DNA of 64,000 nucleotides, taken from positions 124,001 to 188,000 of the forward strand of contig JACQDM010000002.1 of assembly GCA_016201045.1 (NCBI GenBank). The letters run 5' to 3'. Below the pieces are notes generated by a model. That model ran no database searches and was not told where the DNA came from. It saw only the letters and a program-made list of their open reading frames with translations. The translations under genes and the position numbers were made by a program. Shown piece by piece: positions 46,158 through 54,678 of this stretch (position 1 is its first letter; each line of letters starts with the position of its first letter). The stretch comes from Afipia sp. GTDB taxonomy: Bacteria; Pseudomonadota; Alphaproteobacteria; Rhizobiales; Xanthobacteraceae.

Positions 46158-46441
46158 GTGCCTTCGTTTACGTTCTCGGCAGCATCCACAAGGGCCGGCA
46201 CATCTCCTATGTCGGCTGGACCAACGATGTCGCCAAGCGCTTCGCAACTCACAATGCCGGGAAGGGCGCGCGTTCGACCAAGGGACGCGTCTGGACGCTG
46301 CTGCACACGGAAGAATTCGAGACGCGCAGCGAGGCGATGAGCCGCGAGTGGCACCTCAAGCGCGACCGTGCGTTTCGCAAGATGCTTCTCGCCAAGATCG
46401 ACACGAAGATAAAATCGTGCCGCGTGAAGGCGAAGCGCTAG
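46154..46441 (+). CDS. GIY-YIG nuclease family protein
   Basis: The 95-residue protein is one GIY-YIG domain: FVYVLGSIHKGRHISYVGWTNDVAKRFATHNAGKGARSTK, with the YVL/YVG pair, the catalytic arginine in KRFATH and a glutamate in SREWHLKRD. It resembles the UPF0213/YhbQ group of small putative endonucleases. It is translationally coupled to the exported protein gene upstream, an odd pairing. Confidence 0.88.
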   Translation: MSAFVYVLGSIHKGRHISYVGWTNDVAKRFATHNAGKGARSTKGRVWTLLHTEEFETRSEAMSREWHLKRDRAFRKMLLAKIDTKIKSCRVKAKR

Positions 46442-46508
46442 GCATTTGCAATTTCTCCCGATAGCTTTCGCCCCAACAAACGGCGAAAGAAAAATTCGGG
46501 AGGCCACA

Positions 46509-47435
46509 ATGCCCAAAGCGCGCGTGATCGCGACCGACCTGCAATTTCCTGAAGGGCCGGTGGTGATGCCGGACGGCTCGGTCGTCCTGGTCGAAATCCG
46601 CCGCAAGACTCTGACGCGCGTTTATCCCGATGGCCGCAAGGACATCGTCGCGGAAGTACCGGGCGGGCCGAACGGTGCTGCGCTCGGTCCAGACGGCAAA
46701 ATCTACATCTGCAACAATGGCGGCTTCTCGTGGACCCCGTCCAGGATCGGAATCATTCCCGGCGCGCCGGCCGCGCATGAATATATCGGCGGCTCGATCC
46801 AGCGCATCGATCTGCAATCAGGCAAAATCGAAACGCTGTTCACCCATTGCGGTGAGCATCCGCTCAAAGGCCCGAACGATCTTGTGTTCGACAGACATGG
46901 CGGACTCTGGTTTAGCGATCTCGGCAAGCGCCGCGCGCGCGATCTCGATGTCGGAGCGTTCTACTATATCAAGCCGGGCTTCGAGGAGATCGTCGAAGGC
47001 CATCACGGCATGATGCCCGCGAATGGCATCGGTCTTTCGCCGGATGAAAAGACGGTGTATGTCGCCGAGACGCCAACGGCGCGCCTTTGGGCGTTCACGG
47101 TGACGGCGGGCGAAGTGAAGCCATCCGAAGTGATCTATCGCGGCGAGCGCGGCAAACCGATCTGCGGTCTCGGCGGTTACCAGATGTTCGACTCGCTTGC
47201 GGTGGAAGCGGGCGGCAATGTCTGCGTTGCTACGCTGATCAGCGGCAACATTTCGGTGATCGCGCCGGACGGAAAACTCGTCGAACAGATTCCGACGGGC
47301 GATTCCGTGACGACCAACATTGCCTTCGGCGGCGAGGGGTTGAAAACCGCCTACATAACGCTGTCCGGCAAGGGGGAACTCGTGGCGATGGACTGGCCGC
47401 GCGGCGGCCTGCCGCTGAACTTTCTGAACAAATAA
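46509..47435 (+). CDS. SMP-30/gluconolactonase family protein
   Basis: The 308-residue six-bladed propeller protein has the metal and catalytic motifs LQFPEGPVVMPDG (glutamate), GGPNGAALGPDGKIYICNN, KGPNDLVFDRHGGLWFSD (asparagine) and ANGIGLSPDEKTVYVAET. The family hydrolyses sugar lactones and related esters. GGGAGG precedes the ATG. No sugar-metabolism genes are adjacent, so the lactone is unknown. Confidence 0.9.
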   Translation: MPKARVIATDLQFPEGPVVMPDGSVVLVEIRRKTLTRVYPDGRKDIVAEVPGGPNGAALGPDGKIYICNNGGFSWTPSRIGIIPGAPAAHEYIGGSIQRIDLQSGKIETLFTHCGEHPLKGPNDLVFDRHGGLWFSDLGKRRARDLDVGAFYYIKPGFEEIVEGHHGMMPANGIGLSPDEKTVYVAETPTARLWAFTVTAGEVKPSEVIYRGERGKPICGLGGYQMFDSLAVEAGGNVCVATLISGNISVIAPDGKLVEQIPTGDSVTTNIAFGGEGLKTAYITLSGKGELVAMDWPRGGLPLNFLNK

Positions 47436-47518
47436 TTCGCTGCGCTCTGCATCCACGCTGAAACCTCTTTATTATCCGGCCGTAGCCGGTAGTATTGGGG
47501 GATTGCGCGGAGGAATTC

Positions 47519-47827
47519 ATGAGGCTCGCCATTTTTTGCATTGCCATTGCATTTGCATCTCCGGCGAATGCGCAATCCGTGACCAGCCGCGTGACGGGTG
47601 CCGTCGGCGGCGCAACAGCAGCCGTTGGCGGGGCGGCGAACTCGGCCGCGAGCGGCGCGACCGATTTCTCGGTTCTGAATTCGACGCCGGGAAGCGCCCC
47701 GATGGGCGGCGACTGGAATGGCGGCGCGAAGACACGTATCGGCGGCAAGGACGTGACGATACGTGGCGCAGTCGCGAGCGAAGGCAGCAGCAGCGCCTTC
47801 AAGGCCGGCGCAGGATTCGGCTTCTAA
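47519..47827 (+). CDS. Small Gly/Ala-rich exported protein
   Basis: The 102-residue protein has a signal peptide (MRLAIFCIAIAFASPANA) followed by a low-complexity Gly/Ala/Ser region (VTGAVGGATAAVGGAANSA) and a tail with GGDWNGGAKTRIGGKDVTIRG. GGAGG precedes the ATG. No family recognised; likely periplasmic or surface-associated. Confidence 0.65.
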   Translation: MRLAIFCIAIAFASPANAQSVTSRVTGAVGGATAAVGGAANSAASGATDFSVLNSTPGSAPMGGDWNGGAKTRIGGKDVTIRGAVASEGSSSAFKAGAGFGF

Positions 47828-47830
47828 ACT

Positions 47831-48613
47831 TTACGCCGATTTCGGAAATGGCGTCAGCGCGACCGCCATCGAGACGTTTCCGATCTCGCCATGGACATCC
47901 ATGATCGTGCCGTCGCCGACACCGACGCCGCGCGCGGTGTCCCAGCTGCACAAAGCGCGAATGCCGATCCATCCGCCGCGCGGGGCTTTCAACAGATGCA
48001 CCGTGAGATTCGGATTGGGATCGGCGACAACATTATGCAGCGGCCGCGCGAGGCCGTGAGTCCAGTCGGCGGGACCGAGTACGGCGGACAGATTTTCCGG
48101 CGATGCGCCCTCGATGGTCGGCACGGTCTGGCGAAACCAAAAGACGCCGTCACCGGCGCGAGCCTCCATTGCGTCCATCATCCACGGACGGCCGTGAAAC
48201 GATTTGATGACGCGCTGCGGGTATTTTGACGGATCGATATTCAGCGGTGGCGGTTGCGGAATGTCGGGCGTTTCGATGCTGCGGTCATTGATGAAGGCGA
48301 TCCGTGCAGTGGCGCAGGGGTCGGAATGAACGTCCGCGTATAGAGTATTGTCGATGACGTTGACACGGCCGCCTTCGCGCAATGGCATAATCTGCGTGCG
48401 GAGCGCCGACATCGGCGTCGGCTTGAGAAACGACACCGTGACGCTGATCGCGGTGCCCCATTTGCGCGCGGTCGCGAACGCTTCGGCTTCCGCAGTCAGA
48501 AGGCTCGCAATCGCGCCGCCTTGAAGGCCGCTGAACGGACCGCCTGCGAGTGCGGATGGGGTCCAGACGCCGGGCGCGTCGCCTCTCGCGAAGATCGCGC
48601 CGGGTGCCGTCAT
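47831..48613 (-). CDS. Acyl-CoA thioesterase family protein (TesB-like double hotdog)
   Basis: The 260-residue protein has an N-terminal hotdog half (LAGGPFSGLQGGAIASLLTAEAEAF, ISVTVSFLKPTP) and a C-terminal half (TVHLLKAPRGGWIGIRALCSWDTARGVGVGDGTIMDVHGEIG), as in acyl-CoA thioesterase-like proteins. Its ATG overlaps the stop of the MoxR gene (ATGA), so it is translationally coupled to an AAA+ ATPase. Substrate unknown. Confidence 0.82.
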   Translation of the reverse strand: MTAPGAIFARGDAPGVWTPSALAGGPFSGLQGGAIASLLTAEAEAFATARKWGTAISVTVSFLKPTPMSALRTQIMPLREGGRVNVIDNTLYADVHSDPCATARIAFINDRSIETPDIPQPPPLNIDPSKYPQRVIKSFHGRPWMMDAMEARAGDGVFWFRQTVPTIEGASPENLSAVLGPADWTHGLARPLHNVVADPNPNLTVHLLKAPRGGWIGIRALCSWDTARGVGVGDGTIMDVHGEIGNVSMAVALTPFPKSA

Positions 48614-49452
48614 ACCTCACGGCGGCTGAGGAAAGCGAGCCGCTCGAACAGATGCACGTCCTGCTCGTTCTTGAGCAGCGCGCCATGCAGCGGCGGAATG
48701 AGCTTGCGAGGATCGCGTTCGCGCAACTGCTCGGCGGTCATCTCTTCGTTCATCAGCAGCTTGAGCCAGTCGAGCAGTTCGGATGTCGAAGGTTTTTTCT
48801 TCAAGCCCGGCACATCGCGCACCTCGAAGAAAATCTTCATCGCTTCGGAGACCAGCCGTTTCTGGATGCCGGGGAAGTGGACATCGACGATGGCGTTCAT
48901 CGTGTCGATATCGGGGAACTTGATGTAGTGGAAAAAGCAACGGCGCAGAAACGCGTCCGGCAATTCCTTCTCGTTGTTCGAGGTAATCATCATGATCGGG
49001 CGCTGCTTGGCCTTGATCGTCTCGCCGGTCTCGTAGACGTAGAATTCCATGCGATCCAATTCCAGAAGAAGGTCGTTGGGGAATTCGATGTCGGCCTTGT
49101 CCACTTCGTCGATCAGCAGCACCGGGCGCTTTTCGGATGTGAACGCGTCCCACAATTTGCCGCGCTTGATGTAGTTGGAAATATCCGACACGCGCGGATC
49201 GCCGAGCTGGCTGTCGCGCAGGCGCGAGACGGCGTCGTACTCATAAAGACCCTGCTGCGCTTTCGTGGTGGACTTGATGTGCCAGGTGATGAGCGGCGCA
49301 TTGAGCGCCTTGGCGACTTCTTCGGCCAGCACGGTCTTGCCGGTGCCGGGTTCGCCCTTCACCAGCAGAGGACGTTCCAGAACGATGGCCGCATTCACCG
49401 CGACTTTCAGATCGTCGGTGGCGACATAGTCTTTTGTGCCCTTGAATTTCAT
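48610..49452 (-). CDS. MoxR-family AAA+ ATPase (CoxD-like)
   Basis: The 280-residue ATPase has Walker A LLVKGEPGTGKTVLAEEV, Walker B PVLLIDEVDKADIEF, sensor 1 MMITSNNEKEL and the arginine finger region AFLRRCFF. MoxR proteins act with VWA-domain partners in metal-cofactor insertion or protein maturation; CoxD of CO dehydrogenase is one example. The VWA gene is divergent 520 bp away, past a small membrane-protein gene. No coxMSL genes are present, so the client is unknown. Confidence 0.92.
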   Translation of the reverse strand: MKFKGTKDYVATDDLKVAVNAAIVLERPLLVKGEPGTGKTVLAEEVAKALNAPLITWHIKSTTKAQQGLYEYDAVSRLRDSQLGDPRVSDISNYIKRGKLWDAFTSEKRPVLLIDEVDKADIEFPNDLLLELDRMEFYVYETGETIKAKQRPIMMITSNNEKELPDAFLRRCFFHYIKFPDIDTMNAIVDVHFPGIQKRLVSEAMKIFFEVRDVPGLKKKPSTSELLDWLKLLMNEEMTAEQLRERDPRKLIPPLHGALLKNEQDVHLFERLAFLSRREV

Positions 49453-49495
49453 CGTGCGAACGCCCTTGCAGTCCGAATGAGTCGTCTTGTTTCAA

Positions 49496-49526
49496 ACAAG
49501 AAACGACCGCCGTAAGGCGGTCGCTT
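49496..49526 (-). terminator. Rho-independent terminator after GlsB/YeaQ gene
   Basis: Stem CGACCGCC / GGCGGTCG with loop GTAA (49504-49523); on the minus strand it is followed by TTTCTTGTTT. Confidence 0.8.
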
Positions 49527-49544
49527 CCGAGATCGTTTAGTGCC

Positions 49545-49790
49545 TCAGGCGCGCCGGAGCAATCCGATAATGACGAGCACCAGCACTGCGCCGATCAGGG
49601 CGTTGATGATTTCGCCGACCATACCGACGCCGAGACGGACGCCGAGCTGCGGCAAGAGCCAGCCGGCGACGACTGCGCCGACGATGCCAACCACGATGTT
49701 GCCGAGCAGCCCAAAGCCAAAGCCGCGGACAACCATCCCTGCAAGCCAGCCCGCAATCGCGCCGACGATAAGCCAAGCAATAATACCCAT
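49545..49790 (-). CDS. GlsB/YeaQ/YmgE-family stress membrane protein
   Basis: The 81-residue protein has three hydrophobic glycine-zipper helices: IIAWLIVGAIAGWLAGMVV, GLLGNIVVGIVGAVVAGWLLP and EIINALIGAVLVLVIIGLL. This is the transglycosylase-associated (GlsB/YeaQ/YmgE) pattern, linked to general stress in several bacteria. GGGGAG precedes the ATG at 49790; the longer frame upstream is not conserved in character. Confidence 0.9.
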   Translation of the reverse strand: MGIIAWLIVGAIAGWLAGMVVRGFGFGLLGNIVVGIVGAVVAGWLLPQLGVRLGVGMVGEIINALIGAVLVLVIIGLLRRA

Positions 49791-49975
49791 TTGAAATGTC
49801 TCCCCGGTTTGGACGCGGCCGGCCCCGGCCGTCGTCAAACAACAGTTTAATTAAATCGGGGAGGCGGTCTAGGCAGGCCCGAGCGCAGTTTTCAGGCAGC
49901 AAGCCTGCATTGCATTGCGTCACGCATTGCCGGCCCACCCTTGACGGGGGCTGCGTCGCGCGCGATTTACTCTCT

Positions 49976-51151
49976 ATGTTCCTGCAATTTTTCACATCGC
50001 TGCGCGACGCGCAGGTGCCGGTCACGTTGCGTGAATATCTCACGCTGATGGAGGCGCTCGACCGCGACGTCGCCGACACATCGGTGGAGAATTTCTACTA
50101 TCTCGCGCGTGCTTCATTGGTGAAGGACGAGCGCAATCTCGACAAGTTCGACCGCGTGTTCGGCGCGACCTTCAAGGGCCTGGAAAATCTACTCGACGCG
50201 ATGGAGAAGGCGGAGATTCCCGCCGAGTGGCTGAAGAAACTCGCCGAGAAATATCTCACCGAGGAAGAGAAGAAACAGATCGAGGCGATGGGCTGGGACA
50301 AGCTCATGGAGACCTTGAAGAAGCGCCTCGAGGAACAGAAGAAGCGCCATCAGGGCGGCAACAAGTGGATCGGCACCGCCGGCACCTCGCCGTTCGGTGC
50401 GGAAGGCTATAATCCCGAGGGCGTGCGGATCGGTCAGGAAAAGAGCCGTCACCAGCGTGCGGTGAAAGTCTGGGACCGCCGCGAGTTCAAGGATCTCGAC
50501 GGCAACGTCGAGCTGGGCATCCGCAACATCAAGGTCGCGCTAAGACGCTTGCGCAAATTCGCGCGCACGGGCGCGCCGGACGAACTCGATCTCGACACGA
50601 CTATTAAAGAGACGGCGAACCACGGCTATCTCGACGTCCACATGCGCCCTGAGCGGCGCAACGCCGTGAAGGTTCTGATCTTCTTTGACATCGGCGGTTC
50701 GATGGACGGCCATATCGCACAGGTCGAGGAATTGTTCTCGGCGGCGAAGACCGAATTCAAGCACATGGAATATTTCTACTTCCACAACTGTCTTTATGAA
50801 GGCGTGTGGAAGCAGAACAAAAGGCGCTTCTCGGATCGCACGCCGACCTGGGATATTCTCCATAAATATCCGCACGATTATAAGGTCGTGTTCGTCGGCG
50901 ACGCGTCGATGTCGCCTTATGAGATCGTCGTGCCCGGCGGCTCGGTCGAACACGTCAACGAAGAACCCGGTTCGGTGTGGCTGGAGCGCGTGACGCGCAC
51001 CTATCCGCATGCGGTCTGGCTCAATCCTGTCGCGCGCAAGCATTGGGATTATTCGGAATCCACCACCATCATCCGCCGCCTGTTCTCCGAGCGCATGTTC
51101 CCGCTGACGCTCGAAGGCCTCGAAGGCGCGATGCGCGAACTGACGCGGTAA
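49976..51151 (+). CDS. VWA-domain protein, CoxE-like
   Basis: The 391-residue protein has an N-terminal helical region (FFTSLRDAQVPVTLREYLTLMEALDRDV) with a charged coiled segment (KLAEKYLTEEEKKQIEAMGWDKLMETLKKRLEEQKKRH) and a C-terminal VWA domain. The MIDAS reads FFDIGGSMDGH, a variant of DxSxS with Gly in place of the first Ser. It is the partner type for the divergent MoxR ATPase. The ATG at 49976 has no clear ribosome site; the upstream extension from 49796 lacks conserved features. Confidence 0.88.
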   Translation: MFLQFFTSLRDAQVPVTLREYLTLMEALDRDVADTSVENFYYLARASLVKDERNLDKFDRVFGATFKGLENLLDAMEKAEIPAEWLKKLAEKYLTEEEKKQIEAMGWDKLMETLKKRLEEQKKRHQGGNKWIGTAGTSPFGAEGYNPEGVRIGQEKSRHQRAVKVWDRREFKDLDGNVELGIRNIKVALRRLRKFARTGAPDELDLDTTIKETANHGYLDVHMRPERRNAVKVLIFFDIGGSMDGHIAQVEELFSAAKTEFKHMEYFYFHNCLYEGVWKQNKRRFSDRTPTWDILHKYPHDYKVVFVGDASMSPYEIVVPGGSVEHVNEEPGSVWLERVTRTYPHAVWLNPVARKHWDYSESTTIIRRLFSERMFPLTLEGLEGAMRELTR

Positions 51152-51171
51152 CTTTCTCCCACGGAAATCCC

Positions 51172-51585
51172 ATGCCCCCAAAAATAACACGCGGCATCAA
51201 GCCGATGCTCGACGAAGCCAACGCGCAGATCGAGACGATGGATGTCGCGCAGGTCGTCGAAGCGATGAAGGGCGACGACGTCGTGCTGATCGACATCCGC
51301 GATCCGCGCGAGATCGAGCGCGACGGCCGCATTCCCGGTGCGTTCCATTGCACGCGCGGCATGCTCGAATTCTGGATCGATCCGGAGTCGTCCTATGCCA
51401 AGCCGGTGTTCCAGCAGGACAAGAAATACATCTTCCACTGCGCGGGCGGATTGCGCTCCGCGCTCGCGGCGAAAACCGCCGAAGACATGGGGCTGAAACC
51501 CGTCGCGCATCTCGGCGGCGGATTCGCCGCGTGGAAAAAAGAGGGCGGGCCGGTCGAGGCTTACGTGCCGAAGGACAAGAAATGA
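51172..51585 (+). CDS. Rhodanese-like sulfurtransferase
   Basis: The 137-residue single-domain rhodanese has VVLIDIRDPREIERDGRIPGAFHCTRGMLEFWIDP and the active-site loop FHCAGGLRSALAAKT with catalytic cysteine, ending in LGGGFAAWKKEGGPV. The stop overlaps the ATG of the next sulfurtransferase gene, so sulfur handling by the two enzymes is probably linked. Confidence 0.9.
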   Translation: MPPKITRGIKPMLDEANAQIETMDVAQVVEAMKGDDVVLIDIRDPREIERDGRIPGAFHCTRGMLEFWIDPESSYAKPVFQQDKKYIFHCAGGLRSALAAKTAEDMGLKPVAHLGGGFAAWKKEGGPVEAYVPKDKK

Positions 51586-52424
51586 CCGATCCCCTCGTCT
51601 CCACGCAATGGCTTGCCGACAATCTGAAGAACGTCCGCGTCCTCGATGCGACGTTCAAGCTGCCCGGTGTGCTGCCGCTGCCGAAGGATGATTTTCTGCA
51701 GGTGCATATTCCGGGCGCTGTGTTCTTCGATGTCGACGCGGTGTCGGATCGTTCCATCGACCTGCCGCATATGTTTCCATCGGCCGAACAGTTCGGCCGC
51801 GATGCCGGCGCGCTTGGTATTTCCAACAATGACACCGTTGTCGTCTACGACAACGGCACGTGGACCGCGGCACCGCGCGCGTGGTGGATGTTTCTGTCGT
51901 TCGGCCACAAGAATATCCGCGTGCTCGATGGCGGATTGAAGAAGTGGCTCGCCGAAGGCCGCGCCACCGAAAAGGGCGAGGCGAAACCGAAGCCGAAAAC
52001 TTATCGGGCGAGTTTCGATGCCGCGCGCGTGCGCTCGATGCAGCACATGATCGGCAATCTGGAATCGAAGGCCGAGCAGGTGATCGACGCGCGCCCGGCC
52101 GGCCGGTTTGAAGGCACGGCCCCTGAGCCGCGTGCGGGTCTGCGCGGCGGCCATATTCCCGGCAGCCGCAGCGTGCCCTATGCGATGCTCTATGATGCGA
52201 ACACCGGCGCGATGAAATCGCTCGATGATCTGCGTGCGGCATTTTCAGGCGCGGGCGTCGATCTGAAAAAGCCCATCGTCACAAGTTGCGGCTCGGGCGT
52301 CTCGGCGGGCGTGCTGACGCTCGCGCTCTATCGCCTCGGCGTCACCGATACGTCGCTCTACGACGGCTCGTGGTCAGAATGGGGAGCTGGTGGCGGTCCG
52401 CCGGTTGCTGCTGGTCCCGCTTGA
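51582..52424 (+). CDS. sseA: 3-mercaptopyruvate sulfurtransferase / thiosulfate sulfurtransferase
   Basis: The 280-residue protein has two rhodanese domains: an inactive N-terminal one (VRVLDATFKLPG, HIPGAVFFDVDAVSD, WWMFLSFGHKNIRVLDGGLKKW) and an active C-terminal one with CGSGVSAGVLTLAL. The CGSGVSA loop is typical of SseA, which moves sulfur from 3-mercaptopyruvate. It is coupled to the preceding rhodanese. Its last 51 bp overlap the end of the convergent gene. Confidence 0.92.
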   Translation: MTDPLVSTQWLADNLKNVRVLDATFKLPGVLPLPKDDFLQVHIPGAVFFDVDAVSDRSIDLPHMFPSAEQFGRDAGALGISNNDTVVVYDNGTWTAAPRAWWMFLSFGHKNIRVLDGGLKKWLAEGRATEKGEAKPKPKTYRASFDAARVRSMQHMIGNLESKAEQVIDARPAGRFEGTAPEPRAGLRGGHIPGSRSVPYAMLYDANTGAMKSLDDLRAAFSGAGVDLKKPIVTSCGSGVSAGVLTLALYRLGVTDTSLYDGSWSEWGAGGGPPVAAGPA

Positions 52425-52949
52425 CACCTGATCGGCGGATCCAAATCCGGCGAAAGGCGAATTGGTGGCGAGCGGCTGTTGCTCCTGCGTGGAGATGCGG
52501 GGCGCGCGCCAGTGGCGGATCGTTGTTCCGGTTGCGGCGCGCGTCCGCTTGGCCTTGCGTAGTCGCGGTTTTCTCTGAACCTTCGGCGTCTCTTCGGCAT
52601 CTGCCTTTTCGGCGATGACCTCTTTGGTCGTGACCTGCGTATCGAGAGCAGCGGTCTTTGTTTGCTCCACAGGCTTGTCTTCCGCCGGCGAAATTTCCAG
52701 CGTGCCCCCGACGGGTTTGATGTCGTCTTTCACGATGGGCGGTGCCTGCGGATCGACGCGCGCCAGCGACAGCATCGGCCGGTTGGTATCGAACGCGGGT
52801 GCCATCGGCTGCTGGGCCGCGCGCCATGCCGGGACGCCGACGAATTCCTCGTGCGCGGAACGCAGCAGCGCCGCCGCGCCGAGCCCGAAAATCAGCACCG
52901 ACGCCGAGAGGATGAAGGTTCCGAAGAGCAGTCGAATTCCGGGCAACAT
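52374..52949 (-). CDS. Membrane-anchored protein with Pro/Lys-rich periplasmic tail
   Basis: The 191-residue protein begins with a membrane helix (LLFGTFILSASVLIFGLGAAALL), then a periplasmic part with PMLSLARVDPQAPP, and a basic C-terminus (KPRLRKAKRTRAATG). AGGA lies about eight bases before the ATG at 52949; the frame continues upstream to 53270 without supporting features. It overlaps sseA by 51 bp at the 3' ends. The LARxxP motif recalls the protein at 42540. Function unknown. Confidence 0.6.
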   Translation of the reverse strand: MLPGIRLLFGTFILSASVLIFGLGAAALLRSAHEEFVGVPAWRAAQQPMAPAFDTNRPMLSLARVDPQAPPIVKDDIKPVGGTLEISPAEDKPVEQTKTAALDTQVTTKEVIAEKADAEETPKVQRKPRLRKAKRTRAATGTTIRHWRAPRISTQEQQPLATNSPFAGFGSADQVSSGTSSNRRTATSSPF

Positions 52950-53285
52950 CTGATGTGTCCTGCTTTCGCCGCCGGAGGGCGCAAAAGTGTCTTGAACGCA
53001 TTGACGCTTACGGGAACCGGGCCGACTCGGCGGTTCGCTGCGGGTGCTGCGCGCGGCGAATCGGGCAGAAATGAGAATACTCCAAACGCTACAAACCGCC
53101 TTAAAAAAGTGCGGAGGATCAAAGGCTTCGCCGCAGCGCGGAAAGCCGTCGCGGGAACTGGAAATCTCTCGAAAAAGTAACGTCCGGCGCCTGCGTTTTT
53201 GCGACAAATGTCTTGAATGTGCCGCTATCCTAAGCGATCTGCCGTTAACGTTGCGGTGTCGGGTCCGCACTATACAAGGGGCATG
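52950..53285. other. 336-bp divergent intergenic region
   Basis: It lies between the membrane-anchored protein gene and the L,D-transpeptidase gene. It holds a single CtrA half-site TTAACG (53245-53250) and no ORF that looks coding. Confidence 0.35.
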
Positions 53286-54512
53286 ATGTTCAATCGCCTG
53301 TTAGCGACGACCGCGCTTTTGTCGGCGGGTGTGGCAGCAATGCCGCTCCTTGCGACGTCATCTTCGGCACAATCCTATCCGCCGCCGCCCGGTTACTCGC
53401 AGCCGCTGCAGACCGCGCCCTACGACTCGCCGCCTGTTGTCGGTGACGCTCGCGGTGCGCCCGACTTCGACCGCCTCGACGACGAAGACGGCATGGATCG
53501 CGGCACCTCGTTGTCGCCGCCGGGTTATCAGCAGCAGCCGAACTATCGGCAGGCGACTCCGCGCCAGCCGCTGACCTACGAACAGCAGGGCTATACCGGC
53601 CCGATCCTGTCGCCTGACGATCCGCGTTACGGAAAACCAGCCGGTGCGCCGGTTCCGCCGCATTATTCGGATCGCGGTCCGCCGCAGCAATCGGGTGCTC
53701 CGCAAGACGGCAGCCCGCGTCCACCGGGTGCGATCGATGCCAACCAGACCGGCGCGGTTGAACCGCGCGGACCTGCGGCAGTCGGTGCCGACGGCAAGAC
53801 GTCGGTGATGTCGATTTTGCCGGCCGACGAACAACCCGAGACCGGCCCGCGCAAGCAACTCGATGCGCGTCTGCGCCGTCAGGAAGTGAACTATCCGACC
53901 AAGGAGCCTGCGGGCACCATCATCGTCGATACGCCGAACACGCAGCTCTATTACATTCTGGGCGGTGGCCGCGCCATCCGCTACGGCGTGCGCGTCGGAC
54001 GCGACGGCTTCACTTGGACCGGCGTGCAGAAGATCACGCGCAAGGCCGAGTGGCCGGACTGGCATCCGCCGCCGGAGATGATCGACCGCCAGCCTTATCT
54101 GCCGCGCTTCATGGCAGGCGGCGACGGCAATCCGCTCGGCGCGCGCGCGATGTATCTCGGCAATACCGTCTATCGCATCCACGGCACCAACCAGCCGTCC
54201 ACCATCGGCAAGTTCGTCTCGTCAGGCTGCATCGGCATGCTGAACGAAGACGTGACCGATCTTTTCGACCGCGTGAAAGTCGGCACGCGCGTTGTGGTGC
54301 TTCCGGGCGGACCCCCGCCGGGCGCTGTCACGGCATCCGCCACGCCGCAATCGAGCACGGGCTACGGACCGGGCGCGAACGGCGCGCCGGGTGCGGTTCC
54401 TGCTGCCAATGGCGGCGGACCTGTCGTGCCCGCGCCGAACGCTGCGATGGGCGTTCCCAATCAGGGGCCGACCGTCGTGCCGCCACTGCCTGCGCCGGTG
54501 GTCGTGCGCTAA
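53286..54512 (+). CDS. L,D-transpeptidase (YkuD) with proline-rich region
   Basis: The 408-residue exported protein has a signal peptide (ATTALLSAGVAAMPLLATSSSA), a long Pro/Gln/Gly-rich linker (about 30-190) and a YkuD domain with IIVDTPNTQLYYILGGGRAIRYGVRVG and the catalytic HGTNQPSTIGKFVSSGCIGML (His and Cys). It crosslinks peptidoglycan or attaches outer-membrane proteins to it. Two adjacent ATGs exist; AAGGGG suits the second. A Pro/Ala tail follows the domain. Confidence 0.92.
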   Translation: MFNRLLATTALLSAGVAAMPLLATSSSAQSYPPPPGYSQPLQTAPYDSPPVVGDARGAPDFDRLDDEDGMDRGTSLSPPGYQQQPNYRQATPRQPLTYEQQGYTGPILSPDDPRYGKPAGAPVPPHYSDRGPPQQSGAPQDGSPRPPGAIDANQTGAVEPRGPAAVGADGKTSVMSILPADEQPETGPRKQLDARLRRQEVNYPTKEPAGTIIVDTPNTQLYYILGGGRAIRYGVRVGRDGFTWTGVQKITRKAEWPDWHPPPEMIDRQPYLPRFMAGGDGNPLGARAMYLGNTVYRIHGTNQPSTIGKFVSSGCIGMLNEDVTDLFDRVKVGTRVVVLPGGPPPGAVTASATPQSSTGYGPGANGAPGAVPAANGGGPVVPAPNAAMGVPNQGPTVVPPLPAPVVVR

Positions 54513-54535
54513 ATCGGATTTCTCGTAAAATTAAG

Positions 54536-54566
54536 AAAAGCCCGGCGATCGCGCCGGGCTTTTTGT
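54536..54566 (+). terminator. Rho-independent terminator after L,D-transpeptidase gene
   Basis: Stem AAGCCCGGCG / CGCCGGGCTT with loop ATCG (54538-54561), then TTTG. Confidence 0.9.
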
Positions 54567-54678
54567 TTGTGGAGACGACCAATTTGAGTTCCATTGTTGC
54601 ATCGGCGCTACATCGCTGGACGACCAGAATACTTACCCTCAGGCCAGATTCTGAAGTTTTTTTGGGGTTGGGAATTTC

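Noticed and set aside
48610-51151. Part of a carbon monoxide dehydrogenase cluster
   Set aside because: MoxR and VWA genes resemble CoxD and CoxE, but no coxM, coxS or coxL genes occur; such pairs are common without them.
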